DNA of 64,000 nt, taken from the NCBI GenBank assembly GCA_030729785.1, contig JANQWS010000090.1, positions 1 through 64,000 on the forward strand, in the 5' to 3' direction. Within the stretch, counting starts at the first letter, position 1; each line of letters begins with the position of its first letter. Positions 34,832 through 43,907 of the stretch are shown in pieces. The position numbers and the translations under genes are program-made. The notes below the pieces were generated by a model. That model saw only the letters and a program-made list of their open reading frames with translations, made no database searches and was not told the origin of the DNA. Source of the DNA: Algoriphagus sp. (lineage in GTDB: Bacteria; Bacteroidota; Bacteroidia; Cytophagales; Cyclobacteriaceae).

Positions 34832-35383
34832 TTAATCTATTCCTAAGAAATCTACTTCAAAAATTAAAATAGAGTTTTCGGGGATTTTGTCGTTGTTATT
34901 TTGACTGCTATACCCATAAGGTGATGGTATTACAATCAGCGCCTTGGAGGTAGGTCGAAGTCGTTTGAAAGCCACGTCCCAACCGGTGATCACAGTTGAT
35001 CCCCCTATGACAAAACTTAAAGGGGCATACACTCTTCCTTCTACAAAAATATTATTGAGTTGAGCTACTGATTCGTAGGACGTATCAAAAACACTCCCCG
35101 TTTCCATTAAACTCCCAATGTAATCCGTGTAGACAACAGTGTTGTTGGTAGGTCTAGAGCCAGTTCCTTCCTGCTGTACAATGACCACCACTCCGCTTGG
35201 ATCGTGAATCCGGTAGAGACTATCAATTTGGGCGGTGTCTAAATAGGCGTCAATTTTCTTTCGATCTATAGCTAGATTTCCCTCAAAATCATAAGCAGGG
35301 CCTTGATCAAACGGGCTTGTCGTTTCACAAGCACTAAAGCCAACTAAAAGGAATAAAAGAAGAAGAAGGTAGGTTCGCATCAT
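34832..35383 (-). CDS. FKBP-type peptidyl-prolyl isomerase lipoprotein (third in tandem)
   Basis: A 183-residue lipoprotein with lipobox 'LLVGFSAC' at residue 19 and an FKBP domain in the second half ('TVVYTDYIGSLMETGSVFDT', 'ITGWDVAF', 'PSPYGYSSQ', 'ILIFEVDF'). The domain holds the insertion 'NNIFVEGRVYAPL' shared by all three neighbours. The start overlaps the preceding gene by 4 bases. Active-site residues Asp, Trp and the terminal strand Phe are kept, so isomerase activity is plausible. It is related to GldI of gliding Bacteroidota. Confidence 0.87.
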   Translation of the reverse strand: MMRTYLLLLLFLLVGFSACETTSPFDQGPAYDFEGNLAIDRKKIDAYLDTAQIDSLYRIHDPSGVVVIVQQEGTGSRPTNNTVVYTDYIGSLMETGSVFDTSYESVAQLNNIFVEGRVYAPLSFVIGGSTVITGWDVAFKRLRPTSKALIVIPSPYGYSSQNNNDKIPENSILIFEVDFLGID

Positions 35384-35940
35384 GGATTTAAATTCGGGCC
35401 CTTGGTGATCTGTGCTAGTTCGAGTTCAAAAATCAACGGAGAATTAGCTGGGATTTCACCGCTACTTTGTGTTCCATAGCCTAGTCTGGATGGAAAAATA
35501 ACGGTAGCTTTTTCACCAGGATGCATCATTGAAATAGCAAACTCGAATCCAGTAATGGTAAATCCATATCCTATGGCATAGCGCAAGGGCTCGTACCGCC
35601 TACTAGAGCTGTAGATGCCATTGTCCTTGGCTACTTGTTCGATCGAGGTATCAAAAATCTTATTGCTGAGTGTCTTGCCAACGTAATTTACAGAAACAGT
35701 ATCACCCCTTGGAATACTATTTCTTTCGTCCTTCACAGATACTTGCCAAAACATATAAAACCCTTCAAAAGGCTCACTATACTCTTTTACACCCGTGATT
35801 GGATTTTCTTGTATGTATTTTTCAATCGCCTCCTTGTCTCGCTCCAAGATAGCCTCTTGGGTCTGATCAGCATCTACACAAGAAAACAAGGATAGTGAGC
35901 CTAATAGTAGCGTAATAGAAGAAAGGAATCTAAATTTCAT
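35380..35940 (-). CDS. FKBP-type peptidyl-prolyl isomerase lipoprotein (second in tandem)
   Basis: A 186-residue lipoprotein with lipobox 'SLSLFSC' near residue 21. The FKBP domain has 'VSVNYVGKTLSNKIFDTS', the family insertion 'NGIYSSSRRYEPL', then 'ITGFEFAI' where the pocket Trp is replaced by Phe, and 'PSRLGYGTQSSGEIPANSP'. The Trp change may lower isomerase activity and favour a chaperone role. It is placed between two paralogues, 39 bases after the first. Confidence 0.87.
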   Translation of the reverse strand: MKFRFLSSITLLLGSLSLFSCVDADQTQEAILERDKEAIEKYIQENPITGVKEYSEPFEGFYMFWQVSVKDERNSIPRGDTVSVNYVGKTLSNKIFDTSIEQVAKDNGIYSSSRRYEPLRYAIGYGFTITGFEFAISMMHPGEKATVIFPSRLGYGTQSSGEIPANSPLIFELELAQITKGPNLNP

Positions 35941-35979
35941 TAGTTAGTTTTTGGGGTCTGTAATGGATGAAGTACACCG

Positions 35980-36906
35980 TTACTTTTGAACGTCTGTTAC
36001 TTCTACGTCAAACACAAGGATAGAGTTGGCTGGAATCAAGGCTCCTGCACCCGCTTCACCATATCCCAAAGGCGAAGGGATAATTAACTTGGCTTTAGAA
36101 CCTTTCTTCAAAAGCATTAATCCTTCATCCCATCCAGGGATGACTTGTCCCATTCCTACATTCACAGGAAGTGGCTCGTAAGGTCGACCTTCATTAAAAA
36201 TATTATTTGCCTTTGCAACCTCTGGAATAGAGGAATCGAATAGCGTTCCATCCAACAAATATCCAGCGTAATTCACATAAAGCGTGGTACCAGGCGTAGT
36301 GGCTTCCCCTGTTCCCTCTTTTTCAATCACGTAATACAGACCGTTTTCTGTCTTCTGTGCTTGTAAATTATTTTTGGTCAAATAGGATTCGATGGTCTTT
36401 GATTCCTCAACCAAGAGCTCCTTTGCGCGCTCTGCTGACTTCTCTTGTTCCTTCTGCATCGCCTCTTCGTAAAACGCCTGCATTTCGGCTTCCGTTTTTG
36501 ATTCATACGCACCAAGTCTTACCTTAATCAAATCATCTTCTTGGATCGGCGCAGGCTGGTTCCCACTAAAAATAATTTTTGCAGCAGCTTCAAAGGTTAT
36601 TGAATCACCTACTTTCAACCCCAAAAAAATCTCATCCATTCCATTCTGCGGCTTTAAAGTATCGTTTGCCATCAGGTAACCTGGAAATGGCTGCGTCAAG
36701 GTACTATAAATTACAGAGTCAGACTCAGTCATTATTTCTAAGTTGTACAACAAGAAATCTCCATTTGCAGGCTTTTCTTTTCCTTCTTTGATGTAGGTAA
36801 ATTCGATAGCATCCTGTTCGGTAAGTTGAGTTTTTTGACAAGATGAAAGGGTAGTCACTCCTGTAATCAAGGTAAACAGAAGAACCAGGGATTTGTAATT
36901 TTTCAT
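35980..36906 (-). CDS. FKBP-type peptidyl-prolyl isomerase lipoprotein, two-domain (GldI-like)
   Basis: A 308-residue lipoprotein with lipobox 'TTLSSC'. The first 120 residues hold a degenerate FKBP-like domain ('NGMDEIFLGLKVGDSITF'), followed by a charged helix ('EEAMQKEQEKSAERAKELL') and a complete C-terminal FKBP domain ('LYVNYAGYLLDGTLFDSS', 'VIPGWDEGL', 'PSPLGYGEAGAGALIPANSI', 'LVFDVEV'). The frame extends to 36954, but the ATG at 36906 gives a proper lipoprotein signal. FKBP lipoproteins in this position, after a DHH phosphoesterase, include gliding protein GldI. Confidence 0.88.
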   Translation of the reverse strand: MKNYKSLVLLFTLITGVTTLSSCQKTQLTEQDAIEFTYIKEGKEKPANGDFLLYNLEIMTESDSVIYSTLTQPFPGYLMANDTLKPQNGMDEIFLGLKVGDSITFEAAAKIIFSGNQPAPIQEDDLIKVRLGAYESKTEAEMQAFYEEAMQKEQEKSAERAKELLVEESKTIESYLTKNNLQAQKTENGLYYVIEKEGTGEATTPGTTLYVNYAGYLLDGTLFDSSIPEVAKANNIFNEGRPYEPLPVNVGMGQVIPGWDEGLMLLKKGSKAKLIIPSPLGYGEAGAGALIPANSILVFDVEVTDVQK

Positions 36907-36960
36907 AAAGTAAGAAGTGTGAGTCAAAATTAATTCGTTAAAGGTAAGTGTCAATACAGC

Positions 36961-37977
36961 TTAGGAGGAGAATAATTCTATTTGTTGCTCTTGAACTAAA
37001 GCCTCAAAACGCGCTAGCGTTTTTTTAAGACTTAATCCAGATTTTCCTCCCGCAGCATTTTTGTGTCCTCCACCACCAAAATGGGCAGCAGCAAATTTAT
37101 TTACAGCAACATCTACGCTGGATCGGAAAGAAATTTTAATTCCATCTTCTCGTTCAGAAAATAATGCTGCCATTTTTACGCCCTCCAAAGATAAAGCATA
37201 ATTCACCAATCCTTCGGTGTCCCCAGTCTGGCTTTGATATTTTTTAAGATCTTTTTTAGTTATGGCAAAATACGCCAAATGCAAGTCCTCCCGAACTACT
37301 AGCCGTCGCGTAAGCGCAAATCCAATAAATTTGAGTCGATTTAAGGAATTGGAATCGTAAATGAGATTTGCTATTTCTGTTGCATTTGCGCCAGCTTCCA
37401 ACAATTCCGCTACGACCAAATGCACATTTTTAGTGGTGTTGGGATGTCTAAATCCTCCCGTATCGGTCAAAATCCCCGCATAAAGGCAGGAAGCAATGGA
37501 CTTATCGATCAATTCCTTGTCGCCAAGAGTCACAATCAATTCGTACACCAACTCACAAGTAGCTGCTGCTGCCGTACTCCACAGTCTAAACTGTGCAAAG
37601 TCCTCCGGGTCTTGATGATGGTCTATATTGACAATGTAGGCCTTTGACTGTCGAATCAATTCCCCCAATTCATTCACTCGATTCAACACAGAAAAATCTA
37701 AACAAAAAATTACCTCAGCCTCTTCTAATTTTCTTAAGGCCTGCTTTTTATGTGCCTCCTTGGAAAAATCTAAGACCTTTTCATTGCCTTTCATCCAAGT
37801 TAAAAAATTAGGGTAATCCGATGGAGAAATTACCGTAACCTCATGCCCTTTCTTGATCAGGTAATTGGAAAGCCCCAAAGAAGAGCCCAATGCATCCGCA
37901 TCCGGCTTTACGTGGGTGGTAATGATAATTTTCCTTGGTAAGGAAAGTTTCTGGATAAACGTACCTAAAGCTTCCAT
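36961..37977 (-). CDS. DHH/DHHA1 phosphoesterase (NrnA-like)
   Basis: Probably degrades short oligoribonucleotides or pAp. The 338 residues have the DHH domain ('ITTHVKPDADALGSSLGL', 'FCLDFSVLNR', 'NIDHHQDP', 'LYAGILTDTGGFRH') and the DHHA1 domain with 'HFGGGGHKNAAGG'. All metal-binding Asp/His residues are present. It is the first gene of the leftward unit with the three FKBP lipoproteins and diverges from ndk. Confidence 0.92.
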   Translation of the reverse strand: MEALGTFIQKLSLPRKIIITTHVKPDADALGSSLGLSNYLIKKGHEVTVISPSDYPNFLTWMKGNEKVLDFSKEAHKKQALRKLEEAEVIFCLDFSVLNRVNELGELIRQSKAYIVNIDHHQDPEDFAQFRLWSTAAAATCELVYELIVTLGDKELIDKSIASCLYAGILTDTGGFRHPNTTKNVHLVVAELLEAGANATEIANLIYDSNSLNRLKFIGFALTRRLVVREDLHLAYFAITKKDLKKYQSQTGDTEGLVNYALSLEGVKMAALFSEREDGIKISFRSSVDVAVNKFAAAHFGGGGHKNAAGGKSGLSLKKTLARFEALVQEQQIELFSS

Positions 37978-38050
37978 TAATTTGATTCAGCAGCACATTT
38001 GGCTTTGGAGGCAGCAAATGTCAGCAAATTTTAGACAAATCCCAAAGTAT

Positions 38051-38058
38051 CAAATTTA
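38051..38058 (-). promoter_or_regulatory. Candidate -7 box for the DHH-FKBP operon
   Basis: TAAATTTG on the minus strand matches TAnnTTTG, 73 bases before the start codon. No convincing -33 TTG is found. Confidence 0.33.
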
Positions 38059-38120
38059 CTGATCCTGAAGCACCTAGGAGAGATTTCTTTTCCCGTTTCA
38101 AATTATGAATCAAAAAGCGC

Positions 38121-38128
38121 TAATTTTG
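38121..38128 (+). promoter_or_regulatory. Candidate -7 box for ndk
   Basis: TAATTTTG matches TAnnTTTG exactly, 33 bases before the ndk ATG. The upstream 'gttt' near 38,095 is a weak -33. Confidence 0.42.
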
Positions 38129-38161
38129 CAACCGAAATAAACCAATGAAACTCCAAATCCC

Positions 38162-38584
38162 ATGGCAGGAAACAGAACATTCACCATGATTAAGCCAGAT
38201 GCATTCGAAGCAGGCAACGCAGGTGCAATTTTAAAAATGATTGAAGAAGCAGGATTTAAAATTGTTGCTCTAAAAGCAACACGTTTAACGGCGGCTTTAG
38301 CAGGAAAATTTTATGAAGTACATCAAGAAAGACCTTTCTACAAGGACCTATGTACTTACATGTCCTCAGGATCAATTATCGCCGCCATCCTTGAAAAGGA
38401 AAATGCTGTGGAAGACTTTCGTACACTAATCGGAGCTACCAACCCTGCCAATGCAGCAGAAGGAACTATCCGAAAAATATTTGCTAAATCCATAGAAGCA
38501 AATGCGGTACATGGATCTGACTCTGACGAGAACGCAGCCATCGAAGGCAGCTTCTTCTTCAACCAATACGAGCGAGTACTTTAA
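38162..38584 (+). CDS. ndk: Nucleoside diphosphate kinase
   Basis: Transfers phosphate from ATP to nucleoside diphosphates. The 140 residues contain the phosphohistidine in '[12 protein letters not shown]' and the typical '[18 protein letters not shown]' start and '[16 protein letters not shown]' segment. The gene diverges from the DHH-FKBP unit and has its own terminator at 38605. An ATG at 38145 opens a 14-codon frame overlapping the start, probably by chance. Confidence 0.97.
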   Translation: MAGNRTFTMIKPDAFEAGNAGAILKMIEEAGFKIVALKATRLTAALAGKFYEVHQERPFYKDLCTYMSSGSIIAAILEKENAVEDFRTLIGATNPANAAEGTIRKIFAKSIEANAVHGSDSDENAAIEGSFFFNQYERVL

Positions 38585-38604
38585 TCCCCATTTACAATAG
38601 TATA

Positions 38605-38634
38605 AGAGCAACCTCGTTGGTTGCTCTTTTTTTT
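38605..38634 (+). terminator. Terminator of ndk
   Basis: A 9-bp stem (agagcaacc / ggttgctct) has a 5-base loop, followed by eight T (38627-38634). Confidence 0.92.
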
Positions 38635-38642
38635 GAAATCAA

Positions 38643-40115
38643 CTACTTTTTTAATTCTGGTATTTCTTCCGACATAATCTTGGCAGAAAGTAAAGCCAAA
38701 GGAATGCCACCCCCTGGATGAACCGAACCCCCACAGAAATAAAGATTTTTGAGTTGTGAGGAAACATTGGGATGTCTCAAAAATGCAGCAAACCGCGTAT
38801 TGGAGCTATTGCCATACAATGCTCCTTGGGCAGAAGAGGTTTTAAATTCAATACTTCTTGGATCTAAAACCTCTTCAAATTCAATCAGTTTTTCAATATC
38901 AGCATGCAACAACCGGCTCAATTTGGAGAGAATATCTTTTCTTGCTTGGGCTATTAGCTGGTCCCAATCTTGACCTTGGTTATTGGGAACATTGATCATG
39001 GTAAACCAATTCATGCACCCCGAGGGCGCATCGTCTGGCTTGCTTACAGCAGTGCAATTGATGTAGACTGTGGGGTCCTTGTAAATAGTCCCTTTCTTGA
39101 AGATGCATTCAAATTCTTTCTTGTAGTCTTCTGAAAAAAAGATATTGTGCATGTCTATTTCCTCAAATACTTGAGTAATGCCCCAGTAAAAAATCAGCGC
39201 AGAGCTAGACTTGGGCTGCTCCAATAATTTTTTCGGTTGTACCTGCTTTTTGAGGATAGTTTTATACGCATTGACCATATCCATGTTGTTGACTACAAGA
39301 TCTGCAGACACATTTTCTCCCTTCACCCGCAAGCCACAAGCACGGCCCTTTTCTACCAAAACTTCTTCTACGGGAGCATTGAAATGGTAACGGACGCCCA
39401 AAGACAAAGCCAACCGATACAAACTCATGCTTATGTCATGCATACCCCGCTTGGGGAAATAAGCTCCCATATTAAACTCGAGGTGGGGAATAATGGTCAG
39501 CGTAGCTGGAGTCTGGTAGGGATCAGAGCCATTGTAGGTCGCATATCGATTAAATAGCTGTACCAACTTAGGATCTTTCAATAACTTGGTATTGGAAGCG
39601 TGCATGGTGGAAAAAAGCCCCAATCTCCCCAAATTCAAATAGGCCTTTAGCGCTTGTGAACTTAGCCAGGTTCCAACTTTACGAAGGGAACGGTGCATAA
39701 ATAAGGGTGCAAGGTGCTCATAAATAAATGCTGAGCGCTGCAACACCTCCCTAATTCCTTGATCCGAAAGCCCTAGCTGAGTGGCAACTTCTGTAGCAAA
39801 ACGTTCCGGGTCTGCCCATGCTTTCACCCGCTTGCCGTCTTCCCAAAAATAGTGACAGACCACCTCCAAACGGGAATACTCAAAGTGTTCCTTTGGGTCT
39901 TTTCCTGCCAAAAGAAACAATTCTTCCACTTGTTCGGGTAGCGTAAACAAGGAGGGGCCTGCATCAAAGCGATATCCCTTCCCCTCAATCGCCGTAAGCT
40001 TTCCACCAGGGTAGGCGTTGGCTTCAAAAACCTCCACCTCATACCCTTTGACCGCCAAGCGGATGGAGGCCGCTATGCCTGCAATACCTGAACCGACGAC
40101 AAGCGCTTTTTTCAT
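38643..40115 (-). CDS. Phytoene desaturase-family carotenoid oxidoreductase (CrtI/CrtD type)
   Basis: FAD-dependent desaturase or related carotenoid enzyme, 490 residues. The dinucleotide-binding motif 'ALVVGSGIAGIAASIRLA' opens the protein, followed by 'VFEANAYPGGKLT' and 'FDAGPSLFTLP'. The family's C-terminal motif is 'NLYFCGGSVHPGGGIPLALL'. Together these identify the CrtI superfamily. Whether it acts on phytoene or on a hydroxylated carotenoid (CrtD) cannot be decided. No other carotenoid gene (crtB, crtY) is in the window. Confidence 0.88.
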   Translation of the reverse strand: MKKALVVGSGIAGIAASIRLAVKGYEVEVFEANAYPGGKLTAIEGKGYRFDAGPSLFTLPEQVEELFLLAGKDPKEHFEYSRLEVVCHYFWEDGKRVKAWADPERFATEVATQLGLSDQGIREVLQRSAFIYEHLAPLFMHRSLRKVGTWLSSQALKAYLNLGRLGLFSTMHASNTKLLKDPKLVQLFNRYATYNGSDPYQTPATLTIIPHLEFNMGAYFPKRGMHDISMSLYRLALSLGVRYHFNAPVEEVLVEKGRACGLRVKGENVSADLVVNNMDMVNAYKTILKKQVQPKKLLEQPKSSSALIFYWGITQVFEEIDMHNIFFSEDYKKEFECIFKKGTIYKDPTVYINCTAVSKPDDAPSGCMNWFTMINVPNNQGQDWDQLIAQARKDILSKLSRLLHADIEKLIEFEEVLDPRSIEFKTSSAQGALYGNSSNTRFAAFLRHPNVSSQLKNLYFCGGSVHPGGGIPLALLSAKIMSEEIPELKK

Positions 40116-40194
40116 GAAACAAAAGAGATAGAAATAAATCTGTTTTTCAAGGCAAATTGTTTAGATAGCCATGAAAATTAAGGTTACAAGGAAG

Positions 40195-40776
40195 TTATTC
40201 ATGGGCTGTTGGCGATGGAAGTTCTGAACTAAGACCAAAAACTAAAGGAGCTATCACCTTCCATCGGCCCTCCACTTTTTTCAATAAATAGGCTTGAGTG
40301 ACCAAAAACTCCGCTGTAAACTCATTTTTTCGCGCATATGCAAGTGTCTCCTCAAAATTGCTAGGCTTCAAATCCTTGTAAGCCAAGGTCATGTGGGCTT
40401 GAAAGTTCCGATCACTGAGTTCCTCCACCAAGTGCAACGATCTTTTACAAAAGGTACGTAAACTCGTTTGAAGGGATAGTAAGGGTTCAGAAGGCGCAAC
40501 TTTTTGGTGGATATTTCTATTCCCAAAATGCCCAATACCCGTAAGTTGGAGTTGAAATGGTCCCTGTTTCTCCAATAAAGTCCTGAGCCGAATTCCTAGC
40601 TCTCTTTCTTTCGCTTCCTTGTACCGAAAAGGCATCTTGAGGGTAAGGTGGGCAGGAGCTTGAAGCGCATATTTTACCTGAAACTGGGTTGCAATACCCT
40701 GTTTAAGCGTATTAAATTGAGACTCGACCGCAGGAGGAGGAAGCAACCCTACAAAATACTTGCCCATTCCTTTCAT
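40195..40776 (-). CDS. 2'-5' RNA ligase-like 2H phosphoesterase
   Basis: A 193-residue LigT/2H-family protein. The two catalytic HxTL motifs are 'HLTLKMPF' near residue 43 and 'HMTLAYKDL' near residue 127, each on a pseudo-symmetric half. It probably acts on cyclic or 2'-5' nucleotide bonds. The start overlaps the upstream methyltransferase stop as ATGA, so the two are translated together. The link to that enzyme is not understood. Confidence 0.85.
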   Translation of the reverse strand: MKGMGKYFVGLLPPPAVESQFNTLKQGIATQFQVKYALQAPAHLTLKMPFRYKEAKERELGIRLRTLLEKQGPFQLQLTGIGHFGNRNIHQKVAPSEPLLSLQTSLRTFCKRSLHLVEELSDRNFQAHMTLAYKDLKPSNFEETLAYARKNEFTAEFLVTQAYLLKKVEGRWKVIAPLVFGLSSELPSPTAHE

Positions 40777-41714
40777 GCTTGCTTCTCCACAAGCTTAGCA
40801 GGCTTGACGCAAAAGAAGCAAGCTTGATCTCCTTTGCCCTGTCGGTTGTATTCTAAGGCTTGTTGCTCCCAGGTTTTCATTTGCTCCTGAGAAAAATAGG
40901 CATGGATCCTAGTTCGATCTAGCATTTCTCCGTTTTCATACAATCCGGTTCCCCAAAACTGAAAAGATGTGGAATCAAAAAGAATTTCATTTACCTCAAA
41001 TCCAATTCGTTGAGCTAACTCCACAAAGCCATTTGTACTGGGTATGGATAGGTGCCTAGGTGCATCGAGTTGTACCCAGAGGGATTCTTTCTCTTGCCAA
41101 ACGGCTGCATCTGCCACTGGACAACGAATCAAAAGCCTCCCGCCGGGTGTTAACCGGTCAAAGCAAGCAGTAAGGATGGATTTAGGATCTGCTACGTGCT
41201 CAAAAGAATGATGCAACATAATCACATCAAAATGAAGATCCGTCTGATCAAACTCCATTTTCCAGAGTTGAAGCCCAGCAGGCAGCGAGGGAGAATTTTC
41301 CAAATACGGGTCAAAACCATGCAAATCCTGAAATCCTGAAACACTCAATTCGTACAACAATTGGCCTGTACCACAGCCTACATCAGCAATTCGATCTGTT
41401 CGCTTTAGTTTTAACTTTTGAAGCCAGTCTGTACCAAAAGGTGGACAAAAAAATGAACTCCCAGTAGTCAAATAGACCTGCATGCGGAGGTATTTAACCA
41501 GCCTTCTTAAATAACCAGAAAATTGAAGGCGTTGAAAAGAATAATATGCGCTAGGATAATAGACGCTTAAGTCTTTAGGGATTTCTAAAATTTGAAGGGA
41601 ACCACAACTGCTACAGCATGTGTAAGGAAACTCGCCCCCCAGTCCGAGCATTCGCTCTGTCGCAAAAAAAATTGTTCCTCGTGTTGAATGGCAGTAATGA
41701 CAGGAATACTCCAA
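40773..41714 (-). CDS. Methyltransferase with N-terminal cysteine knuckles
   Basis: A 313-residue protein. The first 40 residues carry CxxC pairs ('CHYC' and 'CSSCG'), likely a zinc ribbon. A class I SAM domain follows with 'RIADVGCGTGQLLYEL', 'GFDPYLENSP' and 'MLHHSFEHVADP'. Such proteins are common in polysaccharide gene clusters and often modify sugars. It begins 1 base after the sugar transferase gene, which fits that setting. Confidence 0.82.
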   Translation of the reverse strand: MEYSCHYCHSTRGTIFFATERMLGLGGEFPYTCCSSCGSLQILEIPKDLSVYYPSAYYSFQRLQFSGYLRRLVKYLRMQVYLTTGSSFFCPPFGTDWLQKLKLKRTDRIADVGCGTGQLLYELSVSGFQDLHGFDPYLENSPSLPAGLQLWKMEFDQTDLHFDVIMLHHSFEHVADPKSILTACFDRLTPGGRLLIRCPVADAAVWQEKESLWVQLDAPRHLSIPSTNGFVELAQRIGFEVNEILFDSTSFQFWGTGLYENGEMLDRTRIHAYFSQEQMKTWEQQALEYNRQGKGDQACFFCVKPAKLVEKQA

Positions 41715-41715
41715 A

Positions 41716-43086
41716 TCAATAGGCGTTTTCGCGATTAAATAATAGCTCGTACACGGTTTTGATCATAATCTCCATATCCAAAATAAATGACCAATTGTTG
41801 ATGTAAAAATAGTCTAGACGAACTCTTGATCGAATTTGATGGGTATTTTCAATTTCTCCCCGGTATCCTCTTACCTGTGCAAGTCCGGTTATCCCCGGCT
41901 TTATTTTATGTCGTGAATTGTAACGTTCGATTTGAGGACGGAACGCATCATTCATTGGTAAAGTATGTGGCCTAGGACCCACAATGGACATGCTACCCAT
42001 AAGTACATTCAAAAATTGTGGCATTTCATCCAGGGAAGAATTCCGTAAAAACGAGCCAATTCGGGTTACCCTAGGATCATTTTTAGTGGCTTGATGGGAA
42101 TCGGCATAATCGTTCGGTGTCATAGACCGAAACTTGAGACAATTGAACACTTTATTGTTTAGGCCATTCCTCTTTTGAATAAAAAATACAGGTCCTCTGG
42201 ACTCCAGTTTAATCAAAATTCCTACCAATGGAATTAACCAGGTAAGGATAAAAACCGTTACAAAACTTGCAAAAACTAAGTCAAAAATTCGTTTTGCAAA
42301 ACTATTCAACGGGTGATCTAAAGGAATTTCATTGACATTAATGACAAAGAAATCTCCATATCGGGAAAAGGAAAGACTTTTTTCCAACTGCAAACTTTTG
42401 CCTGGGATCATCTTCACCTTGATGTAATGCTCATCTGCAAAGTCAATGACACGTTTGACAAGACTAGACTCCAACTTTTCATTGATATAAATCAGGTCCA
42501 AGTTCATCTTTGGTGCTTTTTCAAAAAGATCTGCAATTCCTCCTTGCGTTTGATCGCAATTGGACAAATCGTCAAAGTACCCTAAAAAATTAATCCCAAA
42601 ATCTTTTCTTATTCGAAATACATCGACTAATCGAGGGCTAGTAGATCCTTTACCAACGATAATTGCATTTTGATAATTTTTTCCAGAAGCTCTGTATTTT
42701 CTGAGGAGGAGTTGAACAGAAACTCTAAACATTCCCATTAGGAATCCCATCGTGATCCCTAATGCCAAAATTTGGATCCACCGGTAATTCCCCGCTTGCA
42801 ATGGGGTCCAAAGGATAGCCGTTACTCCTAAAAACCACAATAAGGTAACCGAAAAGCTACTCAAGGTTTGGTCGTACTCATCAGTGCGACTGATTCTATA
42901 ATCTTTACGAAGTATTGATATCAATATCCATACTAGCCCAAGTGGAAGGAAGGCGGAAAATTCGGTTGCCCCTAAAACATGGAAACGCTGTAAAAAGTAG
43001 TTTGCTACCGCCAAGGAAAGCAAAGAGGCAAAAAAGTCGCTGATTGTAAACAACCAGGGAAAATACGTATCAAATCTTCTCTTCAT
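41716..43086 (-). CDS. Undecaprenyl-phosphate sugar phosphotransferase (WcaJ type)
   Basis: Starts surface-polysaccharide repeat units by moving a sugar 1-phosphate to undecaprenyl phosphate. The 456-residue protein has four N-terminal membrane segments, a Rossmann-like middle domain ('NAIIVGKGSTSPRLVDVFRI') and the catalytic bacterial sugar transferase domain ('KRIFDLVFASF', 'PVFFIQKRNGLNNKVF', 'LKFRSM', 'SLDEMPQFLNVL', 'MSIVGPRP', 'KPGITGLAQVRGYRG'). The frame extends to 43134; the ATG at 43086 is preferred because it starts the conserved region. Flippase and polymerase genes are not in the window. Confidence 0.92.
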   Translation of the reverse strand: MKRRFDTYFPWLFTISDFFASLLSLAVANYFLQRFHVLGATEFSAFLPLGLVWILISILRKDYRISRTDEYDQTLSSFSVTLLWFLGVTAILWTPLQAGNYRWIQILALGITMGFLMGMFRVSVQLLLRKYRASGKNYQNAIIVGKGSTSPRLVDVFRIRKDFGINFLGYFDDLSNCDQTQGGIADLFEKAPKMNLDLIYINEKLESSLVKRVIDFADEHYIKVKMIPGKSLQLEKSLSFSRYGDFFVINVNEIPLDHPLNSFAKRIFDLVFASFVTVFILTWLIPLVGILIKLESRGPVFFIQKRNGLNNKVFNCLKFRSMTPNDYADSHQATKNDPRVTRIGSFLRNSSLDEMPQFLNVLMGSMSIVGPRPHTLPMNDAFRPQIERYNSRHKIKPGITGLAQVRGYRGEIENTHQIRSRVRLDYFYINNWSFILDMEIMIKTVYELLFNRENAY

Positions 43087-43235
43087 AAAAATAATAAAAA
43101 TGCTAACCTTTCCCCTGTCAGCATTTTTCGACAAAAGATAAGATTAAGGAAGGAAATCCTGTAAAATTAAGAAAGAAATTCTCAAGGCTTATTAATTTTG
43201 AATAAATTTCTCGTCTTTTAAGAAACAAAAAGTAA

Positions 43236-43907
43236 ATGTCCACACTTTTTAATTTTTTTGCATCTTCCGATAATCCCCAATCACTAGGCTTTAAGTTTCG
43301 TAAAAAACGACTCCAAGAGTTTGAAAAATTATTTTTTAGTCATTTTAAAGACTTAACATCCCTAGAAATTTTGGATGTGGGGGGAACTGCGAGTTTCTGG
43401 CAACATAGCACACTACTTACCCATCCTGGCATTCGAATCACCTTGCTTAACTTACATTTGGAAGCGACAAATCATCCTTCCATCCAAGCAGTGCAAGGGG
43501 ACGCCACAGACCTAAAGGAATTTAGCGCACAAAATTTTGACCTTGTTTTTTCAAATTCAGTCATTGAGCACGTTTACAGCTTTGAGAATCAACAAAAGAT
43601 GGCTTTGGAAATCCGACGTGTAGGCAAAAATTACTTTGTTCAGACTCCGAATAAATATTTTCCAATCGAAGTGCATTATGCCTTGCCTTTTGCCCAATTT
43701 TATCCGAAAGGGATCTTGAGATTTATTTTAATAAGGACAAAATTGAGCCGGCTGAAAAATTGGAATGAACAAGAAGCCAACCAATACTTGGAAGAAATTC
43801 GCCTTCTACATGAAAAAGAAATGATTGGATTATTTCCAGGGGCAACAATGCTAAAAGAAACTGTGTTGGGAATCACTAAATCACTCACATCCCATACCCT
43901 TTTTTAA
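43236..43907 (+). CDS. SAM-dependent methyltransferase
   Basis: A 223-residue class I methyltransferase. Motif I is 'LEILDVGGTASFWQHS', and the motif IV region is 'FDLVFSNSVIEHVYSFEN'. It ends near 'GATMLKETVLGITKSL'. It diverges from the sugar transferase and converges on the ABC exporter, with which its last 4 bases overlap. A role in polysaccharide or lipid modification is inferred from neighbours only. Confidence 0.82.
   Translation: MSTLFNFFASSDNPQSLGFKFRKKRLQEFEKLFFSHFKDLTSLEILDVGGTASFWQHSTLLTHPGIRITLLNLHLEATNHPSIQAVQGDATDLKEFSAQNFDLVFSNSVIEHVYSFENQQKMALEIRRVGKNYFVQTPNKYFPIEVHYALPFAQFYPKGILRFILIRTKLSRLKNWNEQEANQYLEEIRLLHEKEMIGLFPGATMLKETVLGITKSLTSHTLF

Noticed and set aside
38145-38189. 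14-codon upstream frame overlapping the ndk start
   Set aside because: Such a frame is likely by chance; no attenuator structure or codon pattern supports a leader peptide.
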